DNA from: Pseudomonas sp. BN417 | GTDB taxonomy: Bacteria > Pseudomonadota > Gammaproteobacteria > Pseudomonadales > Pseudomonadaceae | Reading direction: 5' to 3' | Assembly (NCBI RefSeq): GCF_029871205.1 | Contig: NZ_SSOJ01000164.1 | Location: forward strand, 73,362 to 137,361 | DNA: 64,000 nucleotides | In this document: one piece after another, positions 26,038 through 37,162 of the stretch | Numbering within the stretch: the first letter of the stretch is position 1 | How the letters are laid out: every line of letters starts with the position of its first letter | The notes under the pieces: model-generated | Database searches by the model: none | Told to the model about the DNA's origin: nothing | The model's input: the letters and a program-made list of their open reading frames with translations, nothing else | Translations under genes and position numbers: made by a program

Positions 26038-27135
26038 ATGCCGCAAATGGACGAGCTCTACGACGACCTGGTCAACCTCTGCTACGAGTGCGTGCTGGAC
26101 GAAGGCGCCTGGCGGCCGCTGCTGGAACGCCTCGCCGCCAGCACCGGCCACCAGATGGGCGCCCTGCTCTTCCTCGACCAGCGCGAACGGCGTCCACAGG
26201 TCACCTCGGTGCACCTCTGCGACCCGGCGAGCGTGGCGGCCTACAACAGCCACTACCACCAGTACGACCCGGCCAAGGAGGTGCTGGTGCCACGCCCCGT
26301 GGGCAGCTGGTACCACGACCTGGAAGACCTCGGCCCGGGGCGCATCCAGCGCGATCCCTATTACCAGGAATTCCACATTCCCTTCGGCATGAACAACATC
26401 TCCTGCATCAAGCTGCATGAGCAGGCGGATTCCGGCGTCTACCTTTCATTGCTGACAGCGGTGGGAGCACGCTCGCCAGAGATGCCGCAGCGCGACCTGC
26501 TGACCCGCTTCAGCCCGCACCTGTTGCGGGCGGCCAGAATGTCCAACCGCCTGCAAGCGCTGGAGCTGGACGTGGCCAGGCGCGACCTGCTGCTGGATCG
26601 CCACCCCGCGCCGGTCTGGCTGCTGAATACCGAGGGGCGCGTGCTCTACTGCAACCGCCAGGCCGAGCAACGCCTGCTCCAGCCGCAATTCGCCTTGCAG
26701 GGCCGTCAGGGGCGGCTGCATGGCAAGGCGCTGGATGGCCGGCTGCAAGCCCTGATCCGCCAGGCTGCCGGCCACGACGGCAAGCGCCGCGCCGGCTGGC
26801 TGCCCTTGGTCGACGAGCCGCCTAGCCAGCTTCTGGTGACCCCGGTGTCGGAAGCGGCGGCCATGACCGCCAGGCAACAGGGGCCGCTGGTGCTCCTGGC
26901 CCTGCTGGAGAACCAGCCGCAAAGCCAACTACTGGCCGAGCTGTTCCAGCTCACTCCGGCGGAACGGCGCCTGGCCGAACTCCTCGCCCAGGGTCTGACG
27001 CCCGAGGCCTGTGCCCTGCGCCTGCGGGTTTCGATCAACACCATTCGCAGCCAGCTGCGTGCGTTGTTCCGCAAGACCGAAACCGAACGCCAGTCAGAGC
27101 TGATCAATCTTTTTGCCCGCTTGCAGGGACTTTGA
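26038..27135 (+). CDS. LuxR-type helix-turn-helix regulator
   Basis: 365 residues. The last 65 residues are a LuxR/GerE-type domain (LTPAERRLAELLAQGLTPEACALRLRVSINTIRSQLRALFRKT). The N-terminal 290 residues have no recognised receiver or autoinducer domain but contain a PAS-like stretch (LLDRHPAPVWLLNTEGRVLYCNRQAEQRL). Start ATG with AAGGA upstream. Divergent from maiA. Targets unknown; a possible target is the methyltransferase gene that follows on the same strand. Confidence 0.85.
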   Translation: MPQMDELYDDLVNLCYECVLDEGAWRPLLERLAASTGHQMGALLFLDQRERRPQVTSVHLCDPASVAAYNSHYHQYDPAKEVLVPRPVGSWYHDLEDLGPGRIQRDPYYQEFHIPFGMNNISCIKLHEQADSGVYLSLLTAVGARSPEMPQRDLLTRFSPHLLRAARMSNRLQALELDVARRDLLLDRHPAPVWLLNTEGRVLYCNRQAEQRLLQPQFALQGRQGRLHGKALDGRLQALIRQAAGHDGKRRAGWLPLVDEPPSQLLVTPVSEAAAMTARQQGPLVLLALLENQPQSQLLAELFQLTPAERRLAELLAQGLTPEACALRLRVSINTIRSQLRALFRKTETERQSELINLFARLQGL

Positions 27136-27287
27136 GCGCTATCTCCCGTGCATCCGAAATTGCGTTTTCATCTAACTGAATGATGGCGGGCATATGGCCA
27201 TCTACTAAATTTCTATGCGGAATGAATGTCCGCCTGCATCCCGCGTGACGGGTCGAGGAGTCCACGCCTAGCCATCGGAGGTGGCCT

Positions 27288-28184
27288 GTGGAAGAAATCA
27301 GCGAACCGGAAGAGTTGCGGAAAAGCCTCGAGGTACAACAAGAACTCAGTCAGGAACTGGCGCGCATCAGGGCCGAGCGTGAGCGTTTCATGCTCGACAA
27401 GCCCCCGCCCGTCAGGAAAGCGGAACCACCACAGAGCAATATCCTGCCTTTCCCCACACGAAAACTGCCCAGCCCTGGTCTGCGCTGCGGCAACGCCCTG
27501 CTGCTGGACTACCTGTACGGCGTGGAATCCGACGCCCTGCGCGACCTGCCCGAGGAGCGCATCGATCAGCTCTTCGACCTAGCCACCAGCGCGCAGGCGG
27601 CCCGGGCCCTGCGCTGCCGGCGCCGGATGCTCGCCCGCGCCCTGGATGAAACCTGCCAGCAGGCCGGCAAGGGCGCCCGCATGTTGTGCATCGCCGGCGG
27701 CCACTTTCGCGAGGCCGAGCTGGCCCGCGAACTGCGCAACGGGCGCTACGGCGAGATGCTGGTGTTCGACGATGATCGGGCACGCCTGGAAACGGTGCGC
27801 AGCAGCTACGCTGCGCTGGGTGTGACGACCCTCCAGGGCAGCCTGGAGCAGCTCCTGGCGGGCCAGTACGACTTAAACGGCTACGACCTGGTGTATTCGG
27901 CCGGGGTGACCGAACTGCTGGACGACCGCCGCTGCGAACGCCTGGTCTACCAGTTGTTCCGCGCCGTGCGCCCGGGCGGCCGTCTGCTGCTGGCCAACTT
28001 CCGCCCCGGCATCGCCGCCATCACCTTCCTCGAAGGGCTGCTGGACTGGCGCCCGCGTTACCGCCTCGACGCGCAGATGCTTGGCCTGCTGGACGGCATC
28101 GACTACAACCAGATCGCCTCGGCGCGGGTGTTCCACGATATCGGCCAGCGCATCGTCTTCCTCGAAGCGGTGAAGTACGGCTGA
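27288..28184 (+). CDS. Class I SAM-dependent methyltransferase
   Basis: 298 residues from a GTG start with a strong GGAGG (27277-27281). The N-terminal 55 residues are charged and coiled-coil-like. A Rossmann methyltransferase domain follows: ARMLCIAGGHFREAELARE (degenerate motif I), EMLVFDDDRARLETVRSSY (acidic end of strand 2), YDLVYSAGVTELLDDRRC and VRPGGRLLLANF. Substrate unknown. Methyltransferases with this YSAGLxDYL-like motif are sometimes linked to signalling proteins; the adjacent LuxR-type regulator may be relevant. Confidence 0.8.
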   Translation: MEEISEPEELRKSLEVQQELSQELARIRAERERFMLDKPPPVRKAEPPQSNILPFPTRKLPSPGLRCGNALLLDYLYGVESDALRDLPEERIDQLFDLATSAQAARALRCRRRMLARALDETCQQAGKGARMLCIAGGHFREAELARELRNGRYGEMLVFDDDRARLETVRSSYAALGVTTLQGSLEQLLAGQYDLNGYDLVYSAGVTELLDDRRCERLVYQLFRAVRPGGRLLLANFRPGIAAITFLEGLLDWRPRYRLDAQMLGLLDGIDYNQIASARVFHDIGQRIVFLEAVKYG

Positions 28185-28213
28185 CAAATGGCGCCCTACG
28201 TGGAGACTCCCCC

Positions 28214-28304
28214 CGTAGGGTGCGCTGCGCGCACCGATTCGGGCTGCAAACCGACACCTTCGCCAGGGCATCACTCGGTCGCCGTGCGCATGGCGCACCC
28301 TACG
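28214..28304. repeat. GTAGGGTGCGC inverted repeat pair
   Basis: CGTAGGGTGCGC at the left and GCGCACCCTACG at the right, each with a local GCGC hairpin, about 67 bases apart. A truncated GATGGGTATCGCTCCACC element follows at about 28334-28351. Confidence 0.6.
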
Positions 28305-28367
28305 GTCTCGTCCCGCACCAGGCCCGGAAAATGATGGGTATCGCTCCACCGATCCTGCGTGTGCTCG

Positions 28368-30149
28368 CTAGCCCTGCTGCAGGTGCCCGTAGAGCTTGGC
28401 GTAGAGACCGCCTTCGGCGATCAGCTGCTGGTGGTCACCGTCTTCGGCGATATGCCCGCCATCGAAGACCAGTACCCGGTCCGCCTGCTTAACCGCCGAA
28501 AGGCGGTGGGCGATGATCAGGGTGGTGCGGCCATTGAGGAAGGTCCCCAGGGCCTGGTGCAGGGCGTATTCGGTGGCGGCATCAAGGGCCGAGGTGGCTT
28601 CGTCGAGGATCACCACCTTGGGCTCGGCCAGCACCATGCGCGCGATGGCCAGGCGTTGCCGCTGGCCGCCGGAAAGACGCACCCCGGAACGGCCGACCAC
28701 GCTGTCCAGGCCGTTCGGCAGGCTGCGGATGGTGTCGGCCAGCTGGGCGATCTCCAGGGCGCGCCAGCAGGCGTCGTCACTGCGTTCGCGCCCCATGGTC
28801 AAGTTCGCGCGCACGCTGTCGTTGAACAGGGCCGGATGCTGCAGGACCACGGCGACGTTGTCGCGCACCTCGGCCAGGCCGATCTCCTCCAGCCGGCAAC
28901 CGCCATAGCGGATGCTGCCCGCCTGGGCACGATAGAGCCCCAGCAGCAGCTGCACCAGGGTGCTCTTGCCACCGCCGCTGGCGCCGACAATGGCCACCTT
29001 CTCGCCGGGTGCGATGGACAGGTTGAGGCCGTCCAGCACCGGCTCCTCGGCATAGGCGAAGCGCAGGCCCTTGACCTCGATGCCGACGGTTTCGCGACCC
29101 TTGAACGGGTCGACGCTGGGCTTGTACTGGGGTTCGTCGGCGCGCTCCAGCAGCTCGTTGATCCGGCCCAGGGCGGCGCCGGCGGCATAGTAGGAATACT
29201 GCAGGCCCAGCAGTTGCTCCACCGGGCCGATCATGAACCAGAGGTAGCTGAACACCGCCAGCATCTGGCCAATGGAGAGGTCGGAGAACAGCACCGTGAG
29301 CATGGCCGCGGCGCGAAAGAAGTCGATGCCGAACTGGAACAGCAGGCCGCTGGTGCGCCCCGCTGCGTCGCTCTTCCATTGGGACGCCACGGCGTAGTCG
29401 CGGACTTCCTGGGCACGCTGGCCGAGGCGGCCGAAGAAGAAGCCCTGGCGGTTGCTGGTACGCACTTCCTGGATGGCTTCCAGGGTTTCCGTCAGCGCCT
29501 GGGTGAAGCGGGACGTGCTGTCGTTCTCCAGCTTCTTCAGGTGCTTGATCCGCTTGCCCAGCTGCACCGTGGAGTAGATCACCAGCGGGTTGAACAGCAG
29601 GATCAGCAGGGCCAGCTGCCAGTGCATCCAGACCAGGATGGCCGCCGTGCCGGTGAGGGTGAGCACGGCCACCAGGAAGCGGCTCAGGGTCTCGCCGACG
29701 AACTTGTCGAGAGTGTCCAGGTCGGTCACCAGGTGGGCGGTGACGGTGCCGCTCCCCAGGCTTTCGTACTCGCCCAGGGAAATGCGCTTCAAGCGCTCGA
29801 TCAGGCGGATGCGGATGCGATAGACGATGTCCTTGGCCAGCCGCGCGAACAGCCGCGCCTGCAGGACGTTGAACACCAGGGCCATACCGCGCAACAGCAG
29901 CGTGGTCACCAGCATCAGGCCGATATAGCCGACTGCATTCTCCCAGGGCTGGGGCAGGAAGTGATCCATGAAGCGCAGTGCGGCGTCGCCCCGCTGCAGC
30001 AGCACTTCGTCCACCAGTAGGGGCAGCAGCAGCGGGATGGGCACGCTGCAGAGCGTGGCCAGCACAGCGGCGAAGTTGGCCAGCCAGAGAGCCTTCTTGT
30101 GGCGCAAGGCCAGACGGCGGATTTCCGCCCAGCTCAAGCGATCAGGCAT
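28368..30149 (-). CDS. ABC exporter (fused permease/ATPase)
   Basis: 593 residues: six membrane helices (about 20-300) then an ATPase domain with Walker A GASGGGKST, signature LSGGQRQR, Walker B VVILDEATSALD and H-loop IIAHRLS. This is the half-transporter layout of MsbA/HlyB-type exporters, acting as a homodimer. It overlaps the DsbA-family gene by eight bases, and that gene overlaps trhO by four, so all three are cotranslated. The exported substrate is unknown; the link with a DsbA-like oxidoreductase may suggest a thiol compound or peptide, but that is inference. Confidence 0.92.
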   Translation of the reverse strand: MPDRLSWAEIRRLALRHKKALWLANFAAVLATLCSVPIPLLLPLLVDEVLLQRGDAALRFMDHFLPQPWENAVGYIGLMLVTTLLLRGMALVFNVLQARLFARLAKDIVYRIRIRLIERLKRISLGEYESLGSGTVTAHLVTDLDTLDKFVGETLSRFLVAVLTLTGTAAILVWMHWQLALLILLFNPLVIYSTVQLGKRIKHLKKLENDSTSRFTQALTETLEAIQEVRTSNRQGFFFGRLGQRAQEVRDYAVASQWKSDAAGRTSGLLFQFGIDFFRAAAMLTVLFSDLSIGQMLAVFSYLWFMIGPVEQLLGLQYSYYAAGAALGRINELLERADEPQYKPSVDPFKGRETVGIEVKGLRFAYAEEPVLDGLNLSIAPGEKVAIVGASGGGKSTLVQLLLGLYRAQAGSIRYGGCRLEEIGLAEVRDNVAVVLQHPALFNDSVRANLTMGRERSDDACWRALEIAQLADTIRSLPNGLDSVVGRSGVRLSGGQRQRLAIARMVLAEPKVVILDEATSALDAATEYALHQALGTFLNGRTTLIIAHRLSAVKQADRVLVFDGGHIAEDGDHQQLIAEGGLYAKLYGHLQQG

Positions 30150-30786
30150 GGCAACCCCGCACCAGCCAGCGGCCCAGCAGCGGCGCCAACTCGTCCAGCG
30201 GCTGGTAGCCGTTGGTCAGCAACGCCAGCTGACCGTCGCGCTCGGCCAGCAAGGTGGGAAAACCGGCGATGCCCAGATCCTGCACCCAGGTGAAGTCGGC
30301 GGCCGTCGCCTCATGGGCGGCGGCGCCGTCGAAGGCGTCGGCGAACTCGATGCGCGGAATACCGGCCTGCTCCGCCAGCGCCACCAGGGTGGCGGCCTGG
30401 GTTACGTCACGACCCTCGGCATAGAAGGCGTGCTGGATCAGCCTGACCAGCGGCCAGGCCAGTTCCGGGGCGAGCCCGCGGGCCACCACCAGGGCGCGGC
30501 AGGCGGGCTCGGTGTCGTAGACGAACCCCTCGGGGAGCGCGCCGTCGAAGCGGAAAGGTTGTCCGGTGGCCCGGTTGACCGCCTGCCAATGCTCGAGGAT
30601 GTAGCGCCTGGTGTGGCCGTCCAGCGCCGCGCCCTGCCCGGTGCGCAGACCGCCCGCCACCAGGTGCAGCGGCGCGCCGGCGGCCGCGGCTTGCGAGGCC
30701 AGGGCTTCGACCACCGGGGCGAAGCCCCAGCACCAGGAACACAGGGGGTCCATCACATAGAGCAGGCGGGCCTTGGACACACTCAA
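30142..30786 (-). CDS. DsbA-family (FrnE-like) thiol oxidoreductase
   Basis: 214 residues. Thioredoxin-fold CxxC is CSWC at 16-19 in [17 protein letters not shown], followed by the helical insertion and the cis-Pro loop region GIAGFPTLL. No signal peptide, so cytoplasmic, as in FrnE/2-hydroxychromene-2-carboxylate isomerase relatives. It overlaps trhO upstream and the ABC exporter downstream (ATGA and eight bases). Partner unknown. Confidence 0.87.
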   Translation of the reverse strand: MSVSKARLLYVMDPLCSWCWGFAPVVEALASQAAAAGAPLHLVAGGLRTGQGAALDGHTRRYILEHWQAVNRATGQPFRFDGALPEGFVYDTEPACRALVVARGLAPELAWPLVRLIQHAFYAEGRDVTQAATLVALAEQAGIPRIEFADAFDGAAAHEATAADFTWVQDLGIAGFPTLLAERDGQLALLTNGYQPLDELAPLLGRWLVRGCHA

Positions 30787-31718
30787 TTCTCCATTGCTTG
30801 GCGCGGGTCACGGCCGATCGGATGGGGCTGGTTGCGGGCCTTGGCCAGCTCGATCTGCTTCTGCCGCTCGCGGGCGCCGGCGCGGGTCTTCTCGCTCAGG
30901 CTGTCCCAGCAGTGCGGGCAACTGATGCCCGGTGCGTAGTGCTCCGACTGGCGCTCCTCCACCGAGATGGGGTTACGGCAGGCATGGCACTGGTCGAAGT
31001 CCCCTTCCGTCAGATCGTGGCGCACAGTCACGCGGTTGTCGAAGACGAAGCAGTCACCGCGCCAGAGGGTTTCTTCCTGGGGCACTTCCTCCAGGTACTT
31101 GAGGATGCCGCCCTTGAGGTGGAAAACCTCCTCGAAACCCTGGCCGAGCATGTAGCTGGAAGCCTTCTCGCAGCGGATGCCGCCGGTGCAGAACATCGCC
31201 ACCTTCTTGTGCACGGCCGGGTCGTAGTGGGCCTCGATGTACTCGGGAAAATCGCGAAAGGACCTGGTCTTTGGATCGACGGCACCCTCGAAGGTGCCAA
31301 TGGCCACTTCATAGTCGTTGCGGGTGTCGATCAGCAGGACTTCGGGATCGCTGATCAGGGCGTTCCAGTCCATCGGCTCGACATAGGTGCCGACCTGCTG
31401 GTTCGGGTCCACGCCCGGCACGCCAAGGGTGACGATCTCTTTCTTCAGCTTGACCTTGGTGCGGTAGAACGGCTGCTCGTCACAATAGGATTCCTTGTGG
31501 TCGAGGTCGGCCAGGCGCGGGTCGACCTTGAGCCAGTCGAGCAGCGCGTCGATGCCTTCACGGGTGCCGGACACGGTGCCATTGATGCCTTCCTCGGCCA
31601 GCAGCAGGGTGCCTTTGACGCCGTTGTCCAGCAGGGTCTTGAGCAGGGGTTCGCGCAGCGCGACGTAGTCCTTCAGGGTGACGAACTTGTACAGCGCCGC
31701 AACAACGATCTGGGTCAT
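30783..31718 (-). CDS. trhO: tRNA uridine(34) hydroxylase TrhO (rhodanese family)
   Basis: 311 residues, the usual length. An N-terminal acylphosphatase-like domain (about 1-95, with [14 protein letters not shown]), a rhodanese domain (about 115-215) with catalytic loop [12 protein letters not shown] and a C-terminal zinc-like cysteine region ([17 protein letters not shown]). It hydroxylates U34 of tRNA in an oxygen-dependent way, giving 5-hydroxyuridine. Start ATG with GGAGGAAG upstream. First gene of the trhO-dsbA-like-ABC unit. Confidence 0.93.
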   Translation of the reverse strand: MTQIVVAALYKFVTLKDYVALREPLLKTLLDNGVKGTLLLAEEGINGTVSGTREGIDALLDWLKVDPRLADLDHKESYCDEQPFYRTKVKLKKEIVTLGVPGVDPNQQVGTYVEPMDWNALISDPEVLLIDTRNDYEVAIGTFEGAVDPKTRSFRDFPEYIEAHYDPAVHKKVAMFCTGGIRCEKASSYMLGQGFEEVFHLKGGILKYLEEVPQEETLWRGDCFVFDNRVTVRHDLTEGDFDQCHACRNPISVEERQSEHYAPGISCPHCWDSLSEKTRAGARERQKQIELAKARNQPHPIGRDPRQAMEN

Positions 31719-31853
31719 GCGGGTACTTCCTCCAGTGGTCGCCCGCGTAAAGGGCGGACCGGGTGATAGAAACGACTGCGCCGGCTGGGCCGGCGCGGTG
31801 CGAAGTCTACCAAAAAGCTGCAGCGCCTTGGCTGCGTGAAATGGTCTCAGGGA

Positions 31854-32159
31854 CTAGTGGTCGTGCTTGCTGCCGCCCTTGCAGGTCGGCGAATCCGGCG
31901 CGGCGCCCTGCTCCGCCCATTCCTCGGGCGTGTAGGTGTGCAGCGCCAGGGCGTGGACCTGCCCCATCAGCTCGCCCAGGCTGGCGTAGACCTTCTGGTG
32001 ACGCTTGACGGCGTTCAACCCGGCGAACACCGGGCTGACGATCACCGCCTTGTAGTGGGTTTCCAGGCCGCGGCTGTGCATATGGCTCTCGTCCAGCACG
32101 TCGAGGTGCTGGGGCTCGAGGGCCGCCAGGGCGGTCAGGATGTGGTCTCGCTTGGACAT
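31854..32159 (-). CDS. bolA: BolA/IbaG-family protein
   Basis: 101 residues. The BolA fold is shown by LDVLDESHMHSRGLETHYKAVIVSPVFAGLNAVKRHQKVYASLGE with conserved His residues that ligate a shared [2Fe-2S] cluster with monothiol glutaredoxin. The C-terminal tail has CKGGSKHDH, a Cys/His-rich end. Ribosome site GGAGTGACCCG. BolA influences cell shape and iron-sulphur trafficking. It lies 13 bases after the DUF2059 gene. Confidence 0.9.
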   Translation of the reverse strand: MSKRDHILTALAALEPQHLDVLDESHMHSRGLETHYKAVIVSPVFAGLNAVKRHQKVYASLGELMGQVHALALHTYTPEEWAEQGAAPDSPTCKGGSKHDH

Positions 32160-32172
32160 CGGGTCACTCCGC

Positions 32173-32682
32173 TCAGGGCTTCTTCTTGTCCTGGGGCGCC
32201 AGCTCGCTGGTCATGTCGCTGAGCAGCTTGTTGACCTCGGGCACCGCGCCTTCCAGGCGGCTCTGGGTCAGCTGGGCGGACTGCTGGGTCAGGGCCGGCA
32301 TCTTTTCCAGCACCTTCTTGCCCAGGGGGGACTCATAGAAGGCGATCAGTTCCTTGAGCTCGCTCTCGGTGAAATTGCTGGTGTAGATCTTCACCAGTTC
32401 CGGTTTCAGCTTGTCCCAGCCGACGGCCTTGTCCAGGGCCGCATTGGCCTTGGCCTGGTAGCTCTCCAGGGTGGCTTTCTTGGCAGCCGGCGCCTTGGTC
32501 TGCTCGAAGCGCTGCTCGAACATCTGCTGGACCTGGGCGTAGACCGGAACGGTGAGTTTGTCGGCACGGGCGAGCTTGAGGAAGCGCTCGGCATCGGCAG
32601 CGTGGCTGGCGGCATCGGCCAGGACCTGGCCACTGGCGCAAGCCAGCAGTACGGCGGTGCAGAGAACGCGAAGCTTGGTCAT
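32173..32682 (-). CDS. DUF2059-domain secreted protein
   Basis: 169 residues. Signal peptide MTKLRVLCTAVLLACASGQVLA, then a helical domain with YTSNFTESELKELIAFYESPLGKKVLEKMPAL, the DUF2059 signature. Periplasmic; function unknown. The ATG at 32682 with AAGGA is preferred over a 17-residue extension. It is 13 bases upstream of bolA on the same strand. Confidence 0.9.
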   Translation of the reverse strand: MTKLRVLCTAVLLACASGQVLADAASHAADAERFLKLARADKLTVPVYAQVQQMFEQRFEQTKAPAAKKATLESYQAKANAALDKAVGWDKLKPELVKIYTSNFTESELKELIAFYESPLGKKVLEKMPALTQQSAQLTQSRLEGAVPEVNKLLSDMTSELAPQDKKKP

Positions 32683-32796
32683 TGGGAATCCTTGTCTGGG
32701 CAGGGAACTGGGGGTTGCCCCGGGGTTGGTCATTCTGCGCTCAAGGCGATATTGGGCTCAAGCGGCGGCTTTTTTCGACACCACCGAGGCGAAAAT

Positions 32797-32810
32797 GTGC
32801 GATAGCGCAC
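32797..32810. promoter_or_regulatory. GTGCGATAGCGCAC palindrome
   Basis: A 14-base inverted repeat (GTGCG / CGCAC around ATAG) in the region between the divergent DUF2059 and DUF2804 genes. A near copy, GTGCGATAGCGTAC, lies at 3166-3179. Possible binding site; no regulator assigned. Confidence 0.35.
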
Positions 32811-32972
32811 TCCACGAAACAGTTGTCAAAATGCCATCACTTGCCCATGCTTCGAGCCGCTGGGCATGCTGTGCCGGTTTGAGAATTTATCGTGCCCATC
32901 GGCGGAGTTTCCGGTGAGGTTGTAGCCGGCTTCCCACAGCTCCCGGGCTCCGCACATACATGGACGTGCTCG

Positions 32973-33983
32973 ATGAATAGCCATATCTCCTCCCTGCCGC
33001 CGGCGGTTTCCGCCCTCTGCGACGCCCACGGCAAGCTCTTGCCGGCGGCCGTCGGCTGGTCCAGCCGCCCCCGGCTGGACTATGCCATCCCCGGCCACTT
33101 CGGCCGGCGCAAGCGCTGGAACCACTGGTGCATCACCACCCCGCGCTGGATGCTCTCGCTGACCATCGCCGACCTCGACTACCTGGGCTACGGCGCCGCT
33201 TACTTCCTTGACCTCGACAGCGGCCAGGCCGTCGCCCATACCCAGTTGCGCCCGTTCGCCCGCGGTTGCCAATTGCCGGACACGCTGCTGGAAAGCCACG
33301 AATTCCACCACCCGCGCCTGCAAATCCTCGCCGAGGCACACCCCGGCCGCCTGCGCCTCTGCGTGATGGCGCCGGATATCGGCGGCCAGCCGCTACAGGT
33401 CGCGCTCGATGTCCTGCGCCCCAGCCACCTCGACTCGGTGAACCTGGTGGCGCCCCTCCCGGGCCGCTGCTTCCATGCCTGCAGCCGGCATATGGGCCTT
33501 CCCGCCAGCGGTGGCGTGCAACTGGGCGACCGGCATTACGACTGCCCCACCGGGCAGAGCTTCGCCGCGCTGGACTTCGGCCGCGGCGTCTGGCCGTGGA
33601 ACAGCCACTGGACCCGCGCCGCCTTCGCCGCCCCGGGCGGCATCGCGGCCAACTTCGGCGCCGGCTGGACCGACGCCAGCGGCCTGACCGAGAACGCCCT
33701 GTGGTTCGGCGGCAAGCTGTCCAAACTGGACCGCCCGGTACAGATCGAACAGGCCCCCAATAGCCCACTCGCGCCCTGGCGATTGAGCACGCCCTGCCGC
33801 CGGGTGGAGCTCAACTTCACCCCCCGGCAGTTGCACCAGGCCTGCCCGCGCGTCGGCCCGATCCATGCCGATACCCGGCAATGGTTCGGCCACTTCGACG
33901 GGGTGCTGCGCAGCCCGGACGGCGACCGTGTGCCGGTGAACAGCGCTGTCGGCTGGGTGGGCGCGACCCATGCGCGCTGGTAA
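32973..33983 (+). CDS. DUF2804-domain protein
   Basis: 336 residues, soluble. Tryptophan- and glycine-rich beta pattern (FGRRKRWNHWCITTPRWMLS; DFGRGVWPWNSHWTRAAF; WFGHFDGVLRS) is that of DUF2804 proteins, a family related to lipocalin-like AttH hydrolase folds. The Met at 32973 is chosen because the N-terminal extension from 32892 lacks protein-like character; ribosome site weak. Function unknown. Confidence 0.8.
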   Translation: MNSHISSLPPAVSALCDAHGKLLPAAVGWSSRPRLDYAIPGHFGRRKRWNHWCITTPRWMLSLTIADLDYLGYGAAYFLDLDSGQAVAHTQLRPFARGCQLPDTLLESHEFHHPRLQILAEAHPGRLRLCVMAPDIGGQPLQVALDVLRPSHLDSVNLVAPLPGRCFHACSRHMGLPASGGVQLGDRHYDCPTGQSFAALDFGRGVWPWNSHWTRAAFAAPGGIAANFGAGWTDASGLTENALWFGGKLSKLDRPVQIEQAPNSPLAPWRLSTPCRRVELNFTPRQLHQACPRVGPIHADTRQWFGHFDGVLRSPDGDRVPVNSAVGWVGATHARW

Positions 33984-34055
33984 TTGCCCGAACGGTTGAA
34001 CCGAGTGCCGGGGATAGGGCCTAAACTGCGGAATCAATAGCCGGAGCCGATCCAA

Positions 34056-35442
<1,387 letters not shown>

Positions 35443-35450
<8 letters not shown>

Positions 35451-36063
35451 CGGTGCGAAGCACGGCGCCACCCCGCTGGAAGGCGATGGCAAACGCATCC
35501 TGATGATTCTCGGCACCCCCAAGGGCGGCAGCCTGTGCCATGCCCTGAGCGATGCCTTCGCCCAGGGCGCGCGCAGCGAAGGCCACGTGGTCCGCCTGCT
35601 CAAGCTCGGCGAAATGCAGTTCGACCCGGTCCTGCGCGAAGGCTACGACCAGAGCCAGAACCTGGAGCCGGATCTGCTCGAAGCCCAGCGGCAGATCCAC
35701 TGGGCGGAGCACCTGGTGTTCATCTATCCGGTCTGGTGGGGCGGCCTGCCGGCGCTGCTCAAGGGTTTCTTCGACCGCGTGTTCCTGCCCGGCTTCGCCT
35801 TCCGCTATCGCGGCCAGTCCCAGGCCTGGGACAAGCTGCTGACCGGGCGCACCGCGGATCTGCTGGTGACCCTGGACACCCCGCCCTGGTACTTCCGCTG
35901 GATCTATGGCGCCCCGGCGCATCGCCAGATGGTGCGCACCATACTCGGCTTCTGCGGCATCAAGACCCGCCGCCTGACCGAGTTCTCGCCGGTGCGTCCA
36001 TCCTCCGAGGAACAGCGCCAGACCTGGCTGCGCAAGGCCGAAACTCTCGGCACCCGATGCTAG
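35443..36063 (+). CDS. NAD(P)H-quinone oxidoreductase (flavodoxin fold)
   Basis: 206 residues. Flavodoxin-like fold 2: [21 protein letters not shown] at the phosphate loop and [31 protein letters not shown], the flavin/quinone-site motif of the MdaB/KefF/NQO family. Two-electron reduction of quinones with FMN or FAD. Overlaps the end of fumC, so cotranslated with it. Confidence 0.9.
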
Positions 36064-36082
36064 CGCTCTTGAGCCGGTAAAC

Positions 36083-36173
36083 GTTGGGCTTCGCGTAGCT
36101 CAGCCACAACCTACAGGCATCCAGCCACCCGCACAGCTCTCGTAGGTTGGGCAGAGCGAAGCGAAGCCCAACA
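36083..36173. repeat. GTAGGTTGGGC inverted repeat pair
   Basis: GTTGGGCTTCGC...ACAACCTAC (36083-36113) faces GTAGGTTGGGCAGAGC...GCGAAGCCCAAC (36142-36172). A related single copy is at 60931-60967. Confidence 0.6.
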
Positions 36174-36196
36174 GCGGACTCCCCGGCAAACGTTGG

Positions 36197-37162
36197 TCAC
36201 TCACCGCCTATCAATGCCGCCTCGCGCCGTGCCCGCCAGCTACGCATCAGCGACGGCGCCAGGGCGGTAAGGGCCGAACCCAGCACGACGAATACCGCAC
36301 CGCCGTAGGCGATCCAGTTGATCTCCTCCGGCTGCACATGGTCCGGCCAGATGCTGGCGCAAAAGGCCACGCTGGCGAAGGTCACCAACGGGGTGATGGC
36401 GAGGGTCGCGCTGACGCGCGAGGCTTCCCAGTGCGCCAGCGCCTCGGCGAAGGCGCCGTAGGCCACCAGGGTATTCAGGCAGCAGGCAAGCAACAGCCAG
36501 CTCTGCAACGGGCTCAGTTCGAGCGTTTGCATGGGATGGGCCCAGGGTGTCAGCAGCGCGGCGCAACCGAGGTAGATCACCATCATCACCTGGGCCGAAC
36601 TCCAATGCGTCAACAGCTGCTTCTGCGCCAGGCCGTAGAAGGTCCAGACGAAGGCAGACAGCAGGATGATCAGCACCCCCAGGGTGTACTGGCTCATGGA
36701 GGTGAGCAGCTCCTCCAGGCGCTGGTTGAAGAACAGGCCGAAGCCCAGGACCATCACCACGAGGCCGAAGGCCTGCCCGAGGCTGAAGCTTTCCTTGAAG
36801 ATGAACAGGCTGCTCACCAGGAAGAGGATGGGCGCTACCTGGATCACCAGTTGAGTGGTACCGGGGCTGAGCATGTTCAGGCCCATCAGGTAGAACACAT
36901 AGTTGCCGGTGAGTCCCCCCACCGCCAGCGCCAGCAGCCAGCCGCCGCGCGCACCCAGCGGGCGCAACGCCGGCAGCCGGCGGTTGGCGCCCAGGTAGAG
37001 GAACAGCAGCGAGCCGGCCACGACCAGCCGGTACCAGGTGACGGTCACCGGGTCCATGGTCTGCAGCACTTCTTTCAGCCAGATGGGCAACACCCCCCAG
37101 AGCACGGCCGTGACCAGGGCGAGGAACAGGCCATAGAGCCAACGGCCGGAGGAGATATGCAT
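36197..37162 (-). CDS. EamA/DMT-family transporter (RarD-like)
   Basis: 321 residues with about ten membrane helices in two EamA halves. The first half contains AVLWGVLPIWLKEVLQTMDPVTVTWYR, characteristic of RarD-type members, followed by GLTGNYVFYLMGLNMLSPGTTQLVIQVAP. Function is probably export of a small metabolite. ATG at 37162 has AGAGG upstream; the longer frame to 37408 reads as antisense of other DNA. Confidence 0.9.
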   Translation of the reverse strand: MHISSGRWLYGLFLALVTAVLWGVLPIWLKEVLQTMDPVTVTWYRLVVAGSLLFLYLGANRRLPALRPLGARGGWLLALAVGGLTGNYVFYLMGLNMLSPGTTQLVIQVAPILFLVSSLFIFKESFSLGQAFGLVVMVLGFGLFFNQRLEELLTSMSQYTLGVLIILLSAFVWTFYGLAQKQLLTHWSSAQVMMVIYLGCAALLTPWAHPMQTLELSPLQSWLLLACCLNTLVAYGAFAEALAHWEASRVSATLAITPLVTFASVAFCASIWPDHVQPEEINWIAYGGAVFVVLGSALTALAPSLMRSWRARREAALIGGE

